From CADEED01 sp039931065 (GTDB taxonomy: Bacteria > Pseudomonadota > Gammaproteobacteria > Steroidobacterales > Steroidobacteraceae), in the NCBI GenBank assembly GCA_039931065.1, contig JBDTSP010000007.1:1-64000 (forward strand): a DNA stretch of 64,000 nucleotides, in the 5' to 3' direction. The notes beneath the pieces were generated by a model that made no database searches, was not told the DNA's origin, and was given only the letters and a program-made list of their open reading frames with translations. Of this stretch, positions 49,043 through 58,953 are shown one piece after another. Each line of letters opens with the position of its first letter. The stretch's first letter is position 1. The position numbers and the translations under genes are program-made.

Positions 49043-50682
49043 AGATGCGTTCACCCATCGTCGCAATGCTATGGGAGAACTGGCGGCTGACGCGCGTGGA
49101 GGCCGCACAGCGCGTGGCCCTGGGGCTGGTCGCGGGTTCGGCCGCGCTAACCTTTCTGGATAACGGCTCGTTCGTTGCGTTCGTGGCCCTGGCCGTGTTG
49201 CACGGCATGTTCTGGTTCTCCATCGCGAAGCTGAATGGCGGCCGGCTCATGGACGGGTACAAGCCCGGCTTTCCGCTCTATCTTCTCTACACACGTCCAG
49301 TCCCGACTTTTTTGTTAGTCGGTGTCGTCATGGCGTACGACGCGCTCTTCTGCCTGGTGTTGTACCTCGCATCTGCGGCTCTCCTGGGATTCGCCTTTGG
49401 TCAGCCGCTCCCGTTGTTTTCCGCTGCCTTATGGATCGTGACGTTTCACCTTGTCTGCACCTGCGTCCAGTACGCGACGCGAAATAGAATCGTCCAGTGG
49501 GTTGGATCGATTGCGATCGGTTGGCCGAGTTTTTTCCTGCTCCAGAATCGTGTGACCTCTGCGCTGCAGGTCGAGTTCTCTCTGCTCGAGAACGTGGTGA
49601 TGATTCTGGTTTGCGCCCTGTCGATCGGGCTCACGATTGCAGGCGTGTCGCGGCAACGCCGCGGTGATGCTGTCGCGATCGAGCCGCGTCTGGCGGGATC
49701 GGGTGGATACCCGAACTGGTTGGTCGCGATATTCCGGTTCCCGTGTCCCACTTCGTCAGCGACTCGGGCGCAAGTGTGGTTCGAGTTCAAGTCCAGTGGA
49801 TTGCCTGTCCTCGCGATCGGCCTCGGCGTGGCGGTGCTGATCTCCCTGCTGTTCGCGCTCAGTATCCCCTTCGCTCCGGCCCGCACCTTTGCCGTCGGCA
49901 TCACATTTCTTTCCGCACCGATCATGCTGTTTGCCTTCGGCGGCAATGCCTTCGGCATTCGCCGGAAGCAGTCGCGCGTCTACGGCAGCGCGTTCGAGAT
50001 GACTCAGGCGTATGGCACGGCGCAGATGGTCGGCCTCAAAGTACTCGTGCGCGCGGGCTGCGTGCTGGTTGCGCTGGCTGCGATCGGCTTGAGCGTCTGG
50101 CTCTGCAGTTCATTCCTGAGCGCGTGGGGAGAATGGCTGGCGGACGGAAAAAAGGACGTCATCGAAGGGTTGTTGAAGGTGCGGCGGACGGTCGGGCACA
50201 ACTTCGGGGAACTGACGGGACTCGAATACGCTGCGCTGGCGGTCGTCGCGGCCATCGCGGTCACCCAAATCGTCGCCTGGCAGGCGACCCGCGAGGCGCT
50301 GCGGGTACGCGACCGGATTCTCATGCTGATCCTGCAATGGCTGCCGGCCTTCTTCGGTTTCGCGATCGTCCTGCTGACCCTGGCTTTACGCAAGGGATTC
50401 GGGCCTGCGCCCCTGGTGGGCGAGATCTTCAGGATCTCATTCTGGATTTCAGGCGCAGCGCTGGCGCTCGCGACTATCTATCTCCTCTGGAGTGGCTTCA
50501 CGCAGCGCGCGCTGACGATCCGCTACGCGTGCGCCACCGTGGCGATTTCGGTGGCATTCGGGGTGGCATGGCGGGCCGGGCTGCCTGCGGGGGACACTTT
50601 CGGCATCATCTGGATGGCGCTGGTTGTCCTGATGGTGAGCCTCCTGGCGCCGTGGGCGCTCGACCGCGTCCGCCACGCGTGA
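49039..50682 (+). CDS. ABC transporter permease, multi-span (operon B)
   Basis: 547 aa with about twelve hydrophobic segments, collinear with the 551-aa permease of operon A. Shared blocks include IVAMLWENWRLTRVEAA at the N-terminus, the YKPGFPLYLLYTRPVPT loop, FPCPTSSATRAQVWFEFKSSG mid-protein and APWALDRVRHA at the end. The sequence outside these blocks has diverged more than any other gene of the operon, suggesting different substrates. No subfamily assignment beyond ABC-2-like permease is possible. Confidence 0.87.
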   Translation: MKMRSPIVAMLWENWRLTRVEAAQRVALGLVAGSAALTFLDNGSFVAFVALAVLHGMFWFSIAKLNGGRLMDGYKPGFPLYLLYTRPVPTFLLVGVVMAYDALFCLVLYLASAALLGFAFGQPLPLFSAALWIVTFHLVCTCVQYATRNRIVQWVGSIAIGWPSFFLLQNRVTSALQVEFSLLENVVMILVCALSIGLTIAGVSRQRRGDAVAIEPRLAGSGGYPNWLVAIFRFPCPTSSATRAQVWFEFKSSGLPVLAIGLGVAVLISLLFALSIPFAPARTFAVGITFLSAPIMLFAFGGNAFGIRRKQSRVYGSAFEMTQAYGTAQMVGLKVLVRAGCVLVALAAIGLSVWLCSSFLSAWGEWLADGKKDVIEGLLKVRRTVGHNFGELTGLEYAALAVVAAIAVTQIVAWQATREALRVRDRILMLILQWLPAFFGFAIVLLTLALRKGFGPAPLVGEIFRISFWISGAALALATIYLLWSGFTQRALTIRYACATVAISVAFGVAWRAGLPAGDTFGIIWMALVVLMVSLLAPWALDRVRHA

Positions 50683-50770
50683 AGTCGTGTGCGGCATCGA
50701 GACTATCTATTACGCACACACCTTTAGTATAAGAACGATCACAAGAACGCCGTTTCAACGAGGGTCTTCC

Positions 50771-51466
50771 ATGAATAATCTTGCGCTCGCCGGCACCCTG
50801 GCTTCCTCTCCTTCCGCCGCCTTCGCGGAGTTGCGCGAACGTCCGCGCTTCTGGTTCCCGCTGCTGCTGGTCACCCTGACCTCGGCGGCCCTGATGTATT
50901 GGTACTACAGCGTCGTCGACGTCGAGTGGCTGAAGGACGCCATGTACAGCCAAAACCCGAAATTCCAGGCCATGCCGGCGGATCAGCGCGCGGCGGCCAT
51001 GGGCATGATGGGGCGCAACACATTTTTGTGGGGCTCGACGATTGGTATTCTTTTCGCGATACCGCTCTGGCTTGTCCTGCAGTCCGTGTATCTGTTGATC
51101 GCTGCCAAGGTCACCAAGCTGCCGCTGGGATTCAAACACTGGTTCGCCTTCAGTAGCTGGACCTTGCTTCCGGCGCTGCTGACCACCGTCGTTGCAGCCA
51201 TTCTTCTCTTGATCAGTGATACCAAACAGATGGGCCCGGGCATCTTGCAGCCCATGTCCTTGAACGAACTGCTGTTCCACCGGCCCCTGGGCAGCGCCGC
51301 GCAAACGTATCTCGATGCGGTGACCATTCCGGCCATGTTGAGCTGGTTCCTGATGATCATCGGCATGCGGGCCTGGAGCCAGCGTTCATGGACGTTCAGC
51401 GCAATCGTGATCCTGCTGCCGATCGTCCTGCTGTATGGCATCTGGGCCTTCTTCGCTTTCCGGTAG
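50771..51466 (+). CDS. Yip1-family membrane protein (operon B)
   Basis: 231 aa, the same length as its operon A paralogue. MNNLALAGTLASSPSAAFAE leads into ERPRFWFPLLLVTLTSAALM (span 1), the loop PADQRAAAMGMMGRNTF, then spans containing GIPL-type hydrophobic runs, KLPLGFKHWFAFSSWTLLPA and the C-terminal IVILLPIVLLYGIWAFFAF. ATG 50771 has an AGGGTC ribosome site. The 88-nt gap after the permease (50683-50770) is AT-richer than its surroundings and may hold an internal promoter. Confidence 0.85.
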   Translation: MNNLALAGTLASSPSAAFAELRERPRFWFPLLLVTLTSAALMYWYYSVVDVEWLKDAMYSQNPKFQAMPADQRAAAMGMMGRNTFLWGSTIGILFAIPLWLVLQSVYLLIAAKVTKLPLGFKHWFAFSSWTLLPALLTTVVAAILLLISDTKQMGPGILQPMSLNELLFHRPLGSAAQTYLDAVTIPAMLSWFLMIIGMRAWSQRSWTFSAIVILLPIVLLYGIWAFFAFR

Positions 51467-51476
51467 CGCAGAAACG

Positions 51477-52700
51477 ATGACTCGCAAACAATGGATCGTG
51501 TCGGGTGCGATAGCCGCGCTCATCCTGATACCCGTCGCGCTCAAATTCACCCGCACCGACACCAACAAGGCGGTCGACGTCGAACGCGTGGTCCCGCATG
51601 CCTTGACGCCGACCGTGCTCGCCTCGGGCTCGTTGACCTATGAAAGCCAGGTGACGCTGGCGCCGGAAGTCACCGGCCGCGTCAAGGAGATCCTGGTGAA
51701 GGAGGGTGATCAGGTCACGCGCGATCAGTTGCTCATGCGACTCGATCCGAAGGCGCCGCAGGCAACCATCGAGCAGACCAAGGCACTTGTCAGGCAGGCA
51801 AGACTCAGCATCGAGCGCCGGCAGGTCGACTTCGACGCACAGGTCACTAAAGTAAAACGATATGTAGCGCTGCAGGCCAAGGGAATGGTCGACACCAACA
51901 GCCTCGAGGCCCTGGTCTCGACGCGCGATCTCGCCGAGGTGGACCTGCGCACGAGCCGCGAACAACTTTCACAAACGCTCGCGCAGTTGAGCCAGGCGGA
52001 AGAGCAACTCGCCAAGACTGAGATCCGCTCACCGCTCGACGGCAAGGTGACGGCTATCTACGTCAAGGTCGGCCAGACAGCGGTGCCGAGCTTCTCCGGC
52101 ATCTCGGGCTCGACGCTGGTCGACGTCGCCGATACCACCAGCATCGACGCCGAGATCAACGTCGACGAAACCGACATCGCACGCGTGAGGGTGGGAGCGG
52201 ATGCCCGGGTGGTTCCCGCGGCCTTTCCCGACAAGACCTTGCTCGGCAAGGTCGACCAGGTTGCCATCGCGCCGCGGCAGCAACTGGGGCAGAACAAGAG
52301 TTACCCGGTTCGTATCCGTCTCACGAACACCGCGGACGTGGTCTTTCACCCGGGCATGAGCTGCCGCGCGGAGGTGCTCACGGGTTCCAACGACGGTGTC
52401 AAACTTCTCGCCGTTCCGGTGCAGGCGCTGCGTTACGAGGACAACCCGGACAAATCGTCGCAGGCGGAAAAATCGCTGGCCAGCATCTTCGTCCTCGACG
52501 GCGGAAAGGTGGTCAAACGTGCGGTCACGACCGGAACGGCCGATGACAGCTACATCGCGATAACCACCGGCCTCAAGGAAGGAGAGCAGGTCGTCGTGGG
52601 GCCGGCGAAGACGTTGCTGTTCCTGCTGGATGGCGAGAAGGTGAACGTCAATCCCGCGGTGAAGACCGACCCACCCAAGCCAGACGCACCGAAAAAGTAG
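51477..52700 (+). CDS. MacA/HlyD-type periplasmic adaptor (operon B)
   Basis: 407 aa and collinear with the operon A adaptor. N-terminal anchor IVSGAIAALILIPVAL, lipoyl half-motifs APEVTGRVKEILVKEGDQ and SPLDGKVTAIYVKVGQ, a helical hairpin between them, the barrel segment DETDIARVRVGADARVVPAA and the C-terminal GTADDSYIAITTGLKEGEQV. ATG 51477 corresponds to the operon A start; the upstream in-frame GTG at 51435 would overlap the Yip1 gene. It would join the MacB-like pump to a TolC-type channel encoded elsewhere. Confidence 0.93.
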   Translation: MTRKQWIVSGAIAALILIPVALKFTRTDTNKAVDVERVVPHALTPTVLASGSLTYESQVTLAPEVTGRVKEILVKEGDQVTRDQLLMRLDPKAPQATIEQTKALVRQARLSIERRQVDFDAQVTKVKRYVALQAKGMVDTNSLEALVSTRDLAEVDLRTSREQLSQTLAQLSQAEEQLAKTEIRSPLDGKVTAIYVKVGQTAVPSFSGISGSTLVDVADTTSIDAEINVDETDIARVRVGADARVVPAAFPDKTLLGKVDQVAIAPRQQLGQNKSYPVRIRLTNTADVVFHPGMSCRAEVLTGSNDGVKLLAVPVQALRYEDNPDKSSQAEKSLASIFVLDGGKVVKRAVTTGTADDSYIAITTGLKEGEQVVVGPAKTLLFLLDGEKVNVNPAVKTDPPKPDAPKK

Positions 52701-52706
52701 CTGGTT

Positions 52707-53408
<702 letters not shown>

Positions 53409-53409
53409 C

Positions 53410-54690
53410 ATGAATGAAGAGACGCGCGACGCGCCGATCGACGAAGGTAACCGCCTGCAGGCCTTTTTCTACGCGATGCAGGAATGTCTGCGCTCCGCGC
53501 TCGGCAGCATCCGCTCTCACCGCATGCGCAGTTTTCTGACGATGCTCGGCGTCATCATCGGCGTCGCGTCGGTCATCTGCATCGTCTCGCTGCTGCAGGG
53601 GCTCACGCGTTCAGTGATGAACGAGTTCCAGGGTTTCGGCGGCAATGCCTTGCAGATCGTGCCGGAAACCTCGCGCGAAGACCGGATGATCGGCAAATGG
53701 AATGCGCTCAAGGCAGCCGATCTCGATCTGGTGAAAGAACGCGTCGCCGGCGTCAGCAACGTGACGCCGATGGCTTTTCCGGCGCTGCCGGGCGGCGTGC
53801 GTTACGGCGTCAACTCGACCGTCGCGCAGCTGATCGCGACCACGAGCTGGTATCAGCTCGCCAACCAGTCTTATCCGCGCATCGGGCGATTCATAACCAC
53901 CAGCGACAACGACTCGCGGCGCCGGGTCGTCGTGCTCGGCGACAAGGCGCGCACCGACCTCAAACTACCCGAAGATCCGCTCGGCACCTTCATCCAGGTT
54001 GGCGGTGAGTGGTTCAAGATCGTGGGGGTGATGGAAGCGCGCGGCGACATGTTCGGCCAGAGCCTCGACAATTACCTCGTCATTCCCTTCGAGACGGGCC
54101 GGGCGCTCGCGGGCATGGACAAGCCGCTGAACATGGTCATCCTGCTCACCGTCGACAATATCGACGCGGTCAACGACGTCACGAGTCGCATCACCGCGCT
54201 GATGCGCCGCGAGCACAAGATAGGGCCCAAGGATCAGGACGACTTCAAGGTGCAGACCTCGCAGTCGATCACTGAAACCATTCAGCGAGTCTCGAGCACG
54301 ATCACCGTGGTCATCTCCGCTGTGGTGGGGATTTCGCTGCTCGTGGGTGGCGTCGGAATCATGAACATCATGCTGGTGTCGGTCACGGAGCGGACGCGCG
54401 AGATCGGCATCGCGAAGGCACTCGGCGCGCCCCGCAATTTCATACTCATGCAATTCCTGATCGAGGCGATGCTGCTGGCCGTGATCGGCGGAATCATCGG
54501 CATCGGGTTAGGCTGGCTGTTAGGCGTGCTGGCGGCAAAGATGATCCCGCACTTTCCGCCGCCGGCGGTGCCCTGGTGGGCGATCGTGGGCGCCACCGGC
54601 TTCTCGGCGCTGGTCGGCATGTTGTTCGGCATCCTGCCGGCGCGTCGCGCGGCCAATCTCGCGCCGATCGACGCATTGCGCCACGAGTAG
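53410..54690 (+). CDS. MacB-like permease (operon B)
   Basis: 426 aa. Span 1 contains MRSFLTMLGVIIGVASVICI, the periplasmic MacB_PCD domain NQSYPRIGRFITTSDNDSRR and PLGTFIQVGGEWFKIVGVME, and three C-terminal spans with the FtsX motif VTERTREIGIAKALGA, closing in RRAANLAPIDALRHE as in operon A. ATG 53410 is chosen by alignment with the paralogue; the longer frame from 53305 overlaps the ATPase. The periplasmic domain differs most from operon A (for example around 53755-53860), which is where cargo specificity of such pumps is expected. Confidence 0.94.
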   Translation: MNEETRDAPIDEGNRLQAFFYAMQECLRSALGSIRSHRMRSFLTMLGVIIGVASVICIVSLLQGLTRSVMNEFQGFGGNALQIVPETSREDRMIGKWNALKAADLDLVKERVAGVSNVTPMAFPALPGGVRYGVNSTVAQLIATTSWYQLANQSYPRIGRFITTSDNDSRRRVVVLGDKARTDLKLPEDPLGTFIQVGGEWFKIVGVMEARGDMFGQSLDNYLVIPFETGRALAGMDKPLNMVILLTVDNIDAVNDVTSRITALMRREHKIGPKDQDDFKVQTSQSITETIQRVSSTITVVISAVVGISLLVGGVGIMNIMLVSVTERTREIGIAKALGAPRNFILMQFLIEAMLLAVIGGIIGIGLGWLLGVLAAKMIPHFPPPAVPWWAIVGATGFSALVGMLFGILPARRAANLAPIDALRHE

Positions 54691-55030
54691 CCGCGTCCGG
54701 TTAACCCGTAGCTGTCTGCTCCACCGGAAATCCACTGGCACGCCAGGGTGACCGCTGCGCCGAAGTCGACGATCGACTTGTGGTCGAGCAACAGGATTCG
54801 ATCGGCGGTCGTCACCCAGGCCTGCACATCCCCCGCGCTATGCCGAGTGCCACGACGCCGTCCCCGGTTCTGAAAGCGGGCCGCTCGTCAAGCACTCCGC
54901 TCATGGGTTGTGAAGCAGCGCAGGCCGTTGATAGTTAGTGCATCTGGAACCCGGCGCGGCTATCTCCCGGCCGCCCAAGCTCCCTATACTGCGCGCGGCA
55001 TTTCCGCCGCCATCATTCAGGGATTCGAAT
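54691..55030. other. Non-coding stretch after operon B
   Basis: About 340 nt. The only minus-strand frame reaching in (54282-54827) is a shadow of the permease gene for most of its length. The last 60 nt should contain the promoter of the exported protein at 55031. No hairpin with a T-run is seen, so the operon terminator is not evident. Confidence 0.45.
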
Positions 55031-55729
55031 ATGCGCAAGTCCTCGTATTACCTGTCGTCACTCTTGATCCTGTTCGCCGCCCTGTCGTCCGTGGCTGCGG
55101 CGGGCAACATCGGCACCCTGGGCATCCAGAACAAGGGCAAGTCGATCGCGATCGTGTCCGTGTCGGCCAACAACTATGGCGGATCGCTGCAGGGCTGGAA
55201 CAGCGCCAATTCATCCGACCTCATGGGCGGCCAGCTCAACAAAATGGTGGGGATGATCGAGACGCTGTTCTCGAAGGACTGGACGGTAGTTAGCGCATCG
55301 ACATTCGCTGGAAAGGACGAATTCCAGCTGCTGGCTGGCGAACGGCGCGAAGTGGGCCTGCCAGCCTTCGACGGCAAGACCATGCCGTTGTTTTCCAAGG
55401 ACCGTAAACAGCTGATCAAGGCCGAAGTGGACAAGGACGTCGCGATCAAGCTTGCGCAGATCACCGGCGCCGACTACATCCTGATCGCGTATTCGGAGTG
55501 GGCCGTGGCAACGGGGCGGTTCATTCCCACCAGCAAGGCGCTGGCGAAGAATGTCGTGAGCATCTACGACGCGCAGGGCAAGAAGGTCTACGAGGATCGC
55601 TCCGACGCACAAGGCGACAAGACCCTCGGGGCGATGGGCTCCGTGGTGGTTGATCAGAGCTCGATCGGCGAATGGGTGAATGCCTACGACAAGGGCATCC
55701 ATACGTTGTACGGAGCGCCGCGCGACTAG
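55031..55729 (+). CDS. Exported protein of unknown function
   Basis: 232 aa. Signal peptide MRKSSYYLSSLLILFAALSS ending near VAAAGN. The mature part starts LGIQNKGKSIAIVSVSANNY and contains MIETLFSKDWTVVSASTFAG, IKLAQITGADYILIAYSEWA and VVSIYDAQGKKVYEDRSDAQ. This pattern resembles the CsgG/GNA1162-like or TolB-N-type alpha/beta folds of small periplasmic proteins that handle stress signals, but the match is not secure. ATG 55031 is chosen because the signal peptide starts there, although the frame is open to 54938. It stands alone between operon B and the propeller-protein gene. Confidence 0.75.
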   Translation: MRKSSYYLSSLLILFAALSSVAAAGNIGTLGIQNKGKSIAIVSVSANNYGGSLQGWNSANSSDLMGGQLNKMVGMIETLFSKDWTVVSASTFAGKDEFQLLAGERREVGLPAFDGKTMPLFSKDRKQLIKAEVDKDVAIKLAQITGADYILIAYSEWAVATGRFIPTSKALAKNVVSIYDAQGKKVYEDRSDAQGDKTLGAMGSVVVDQSSIGEWVNAYDKGIHTLYGAPRD

Positions 55730-55819
55730 ACCCGAAAATTCGGCTGGGTGATGTCCGGCGCGGGCGGCGCGCCGCGTATTCCTGATTGAAGGCATTGTCC
55801 TTGGGTCAGGGATACGATC

Positions 55820-58015
55820 ATGAAAAATCTGGCAATTCAGGTGGCCGTCGGTCTTCTCGCGGTGGGTAGCAGCGCGACGCTGGCTCAGTCGACCACCGTC
55901 CGCGCCCGCACCAACCCAACCGTGATCACGCCGGCACGGGTGCCGCAGGAGACGACGGTGGTGACGCCGGCAACACCTGCGACGCGCGCACGGCTCCCGG
56001 ACTCCGCGACGGAGGTGGTGCCCGATCGTTCGGTGAACCCGCGCAACGATCGCATCACCGACAAGCCGCGTATCAACTCGATTCCGCACGCTCCGGAACT
56101 CGCGGCCGTGTGGCAGCCGTTGAACACCCAGGTCGAAGTGTTCGGCATCGACGCGCACGGGGCGATCAGGGGAATGTGGAAACACGAGAACTTCTTCTGG
56201 GAGGCGTCCTTCAATCTTTCGGGTCCTGGGACCGCGCCTCCGGGCGCGCCGCTGGCGGCGGTGTGGCAGCCGCTGAACGAACAACTCGAAGTGTTCACCG
56301 TCAGCCCGAACGGGCAACTGCTGGTCTCCTGGAAGGCGCACAACGGCCGGTGGTTAGGGCCTAACACGATCTCACGGCCCAATTTCGCGCCGCCGGGCGC
56401 CCACGTCACCGCCGTGTTCCAGCCCGTGAACAACCAGCTCGAGGTATTCGCGATCGATCCCGCCGGCGCCGTCCGGCTCGTCTGGAAAGTGCAGAACGGC
56501 AAGTGGCAGGAGTCCGTCGCACTGACCGCGCCGGGCGCCGCGCCGCCAGGCGCACCGATCACCGCTGTCTGGCAACCGCTGAACGAACAGCTCGAGGTGT
56601 TCTGGATCGGCACCGACGGTGCGCTGCGTGGCATCTGGAAGCAACACAACGGCCGCTGGCAACCGCCGTTCACGCTGAGCCCGGCCGGCTTCACGAATCC
56701 GCGCGCCCGGATCGCGGCCGTCTGGCAGCCGCTCAACGAGCAGCTCGAACTGTTCGTGGTCGACAAGGCGGGCGGCATCAATGTGATCTGGAAGGCGCAC
56801 AACGGCCGCTGGTTCGCGCCCTATGTTCTCGGCGGTCCGCAGATTGCGCGACCGGGTGGCGATATCGTCGCCGCGTTCGATGCACAGACCGGGCGGATGC
56901 AGGTGGTCACCGCAGGTAACCACGGCGAACTAATCCACGCCTGGAAAATGAACAACGGCGCGTGGAAGCCGGGTCCGGGTGCGTATTCCGCCGAGTTCGC
57001 GAAGCCCGGTCCTGCCGGCACCTGGTTGTGGGGTGCTTCGCTTGCCGGTGTGACCCAGCAGTTCCCGTTCAGCGACCGGTTCTTCGTGTTCACCATCGAC
57101 GACGACCAGGCGGTCACTGCATTGCGGAGTGACGGAATCAGTTCGAGCCGGCCGCTGCAGGCGATTTCGCGCGCCAACTTCGGGCCTATCTACGGCACGC
57201 ACGCGGCGTATTGCTCTGGGGTGCTGCGGCAGTGGAGCGGTGGTTACGACCCCGGCGACGAAGTGCTGCAGAGCTGCATCGACTACATGGGCATCACCGC
57301 GTACTGCGATCGGCAGGACGCCGGCGTCGGGATCGGTTATCCGCCGCAGCGCGAGTGGCCGCGCTACCTGCAATGCAATTCGCGCTCGCATCCGGAAGAC
57401 GTCATCGAGCAGGCCGAACACATCGCCACGGGCGTGGCGGAGGGCTTGAAGGATGCCGCGGTGGCAACCGTGGTCTACTCGCCCGAGATCCTTCAGGGAG
57501 CCGCTTGCGTGAACGGCGCGGCGTTTGCTTGCGCATCACTCGCGGTCAGTCTCGCGGCACGTGCTATCGAACTACCGCCTGAGATCAAAGATGCCGTGGA
57601 TCTGGCGACCGATGCGTCGGGCTGCGTGAATGGAGACGTGGTTTCGTGTGCAAGACTGGGTGCCGCGGGCGCGAGAGCGGCCGGTGTTGCCATCCCCGGC
57701 GAAGAAGCCGGCCAGATCGCGGGGCTCGCCCAGGCCTGCGTGAATGAGGACTACGGCGCGTGTCTGCGCCTCGGCGAGAAGGCTGCCATGGCCGCTGGAG
57801 TGCCGCTTCAACAGGTCAATCAGGCCGCGAAGAATGCGCAGGATTGCTACTCCGGCGACGTGGATGCCTGCATCGCGCTCGGCCGCCAGGCCGCGAAGGC
57901 GGGAATTCCAGTGGGTGGAGTGGCCGACGGCGCGGACAACATGCGCCAGTGCAGCTACGGCAGTCTTGCGGACTGCCAGCAATTGGGCCAGGCGCTCGCG
58001 GCGATTCCGCGCTGA
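55820..58015 (+). CDS. Secreted lectin-like propeller protein with Cys-repeat tail
   Basis: 731 aa. Signal peptide MKNLAIQVAVGLLAVGSSAT ending LAQ, then a Thr/Pro-rich linker. From 56101 there are six clear repeats of about 51 residues, built on AAVWQPLNEQLEVF..G..G..R..WK..NGRW (starts near 56101, 56250, 56405, 56560, 56710 and 56868), plus a degenerate seventh around 57020-57130. Seven units would close a beta-propeller of the PLL/DUF346 lectin type. The C-terminal ~200 residues carry helical repeats with paired cysteines (CVNGDVVSCARLG, CVNEDYGACLRLG, CYSGDVDACIALG, CSYGSLADCQQLG). It may bind glycans outside the cell. No enzymatic motif. Confidence 0.8.
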   Translation: MKNLAIQVAVGLLAVGSSATLAQSTTVRARTNPTVITPARVPQETTVVTPATPATRARLPDSATEVVPDRSVNPRNDRITDKPRINSIPHAPELAAVWQPLNTQVEVFGIDAHGAIRGMWKHENFFWEASFNLSGPGTAPPGAPLAAVWQPLNEQLEVFTVSPNGQLLVSWKAHNGRWLGPNTISRPNFAPPGAHVTAVFQPVNNQLEVFAIDPAGAVRLVWKVQNGKWQESVALTAPGAAPPGAPITAVWQPLNEQLEVFWIGTDGALRGIWKQHNGRWQPPFTLSPAGFTNPRARIAAVWQPLNEQLELFVVDKAGGINVIWKAHNGRWFAPYVLGGPQIARPGGDIVAAFDAQTGRMQVVTAGNHGELIHAWKMNNGAWKPGPGAYSAEFAKPGPAGTWLWGASLAGVTQQFPFSDRFFVFTIDDDQAVTALRSDGISSSRPLQAISRANFGPIYGTHAAYCSGVLRQWSGGYDPGDEVLQSCIDYMGITAYCDRQDAGVGIGYPPQREWPRYLQCNSRSHPEDVIEQAEHIATGVAEGLKDAAVATVVYSPEILQGAACVNGAAFACASLAVSLAARAIELPPEIKDAVDLATDASGCVNGDVVSCARLGAAGARAAGVAIPGEEAGQIAGLAQACVNEDYGACLRLGEKAAMAAGVPLQQVNQAAKNAQDCYSGDVDACIALGRQAAKAGIPVGGVADGADNMRQCSYGSLADCQQLGQALAAIPR

Positions 58016-58025
58016 AGCGGCCGGT

Positions 58026-58886
58026 TCAGTGGATAGTTCGCGCTATCCAATCCGTGGCGACCGAAAACGTGCCATCCATATTGTTGTGCCCGAGACCCGA
58101 GAACAGGGCGTATTCGTATGGATGGCCTTTCATTCTCAACGCCTGTAGCCGCACGATCGACAGATCGACGGGGACGCTGCCGTCGTTGTCGCTGAAGATC
58201 CACAGCCCCGGAATAGTTAGTGAGTCGAGGCTGCTCGCCGGATCCGTATCGACGCCGAGAAAATCCGGCCATACGTAAGGTTCCCGGCGCGACGCGAGTG
58301 CCTGGCTGTAGGGCGCAGCGAGGCGTGTCTCCCGGTCCGCAGTGAACTTGCTGTAGATGTCTTCCTCGCTCACTTTGCAGACCGGGCTGCTCCAGAGAAC
58401 CAGGAACTTCGCGGCCCGGTTCTCGAGCGCAACCACTGGCGCAATCCAGCCCGCCTGGCTGATGCCGGCAAGTCCAAGCGGTACGTTCCGGAGCGAAGTG
58501 TTGCGCGTGAGCGCATTCAGTGCCGCACTCGCATCGTCCGCCAGCAGCGAAATGTTCTGCCCGCTGACACTCTGATTTCCTTCGTACTGGCCGCCGGATT
58601 TCCCAACGCCGCGCTTGTCGTAGACCAGCGCCGCGATTCCATTCGCCGCGAACCGTTCGGCCCAGTGCAGATTGCGGGTTTGTTCGCCCGACCCGTGGAT
58701 GAATACGATGGCGGCGTGGGGCTTCCCGTTCGCGGGAAACACGATCGAGCCGGAAAGCGTGGCTCCATGGCTCACGAACTCGACTTCCTCGACTCGAGCC
58801 TTCTTGTCCGCGGCTTCGGCTGCCGCGATTGCCGGGAAAGGCAGCAGAAGCATCAGGGCGCAGCATTTCCAGGGGCTTCTGTTCAA
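58026..58886 (-). CDS. Exported alpha/beta hydrolase
   Basis: 286 aa. Signal peptide MNRSPWKCCALMLLLPFPAI. The hydrolase core has VFIHGSGEQTRN (oxyanion region), ALVYDKRGVGKSGG, the nucleophile elbow GISQAGW (Ser near residue 145), a late acid in IFSDNDGSVPVD, and the catalytic His in GLGHNNMDG. Similar to bacterial dienelactone hydrolase/esterase-type proteins (Hydrolase_4). Periplasmic esterase or peptidase-like activity is probable; substrate unknown. It is convergent with the propeller gene, with 10 nt between the stops. Confidence 0.9.
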   Translation of the reverse strand: MNRSPWKCCALMLLLPFPAIAAAEAADKKARVEEVEFVSHGATLSGSIVFPANGKPHAAIVFIHGSGEQTRNLHWAERFAANGIAALVYDKRGVGKSGGQYEGNQSVSGQNISLLADDASAALNALTRNTSLRNVPLGLAGISQAGWIAPVVALENRAAKFLVLWSSPVCKVSEEDIYSKFTADRETRLAAPYSQALASRREPYVWPDFLGVDTDPASSLDSLTIPGLWIFSDNDGSVPVDLSIVRLQALRMKGHPYEYALFSGLGHNNMDGTFSVATDWIARTIH

Positions 58887-58953
58887 GTTGGGTCACTCCG
58901 GTGTGTTTGCACCGGAGTAAGACGCCGAGCTACCCCAGCGCGTTTGAATCGCG

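Noticed and set aside
54282..54827. Minus-strand gene after operon B
   Set aside because: Two-thirds of it is antisense to the permease; the unique part has no recognised pattern and no ribosome site.
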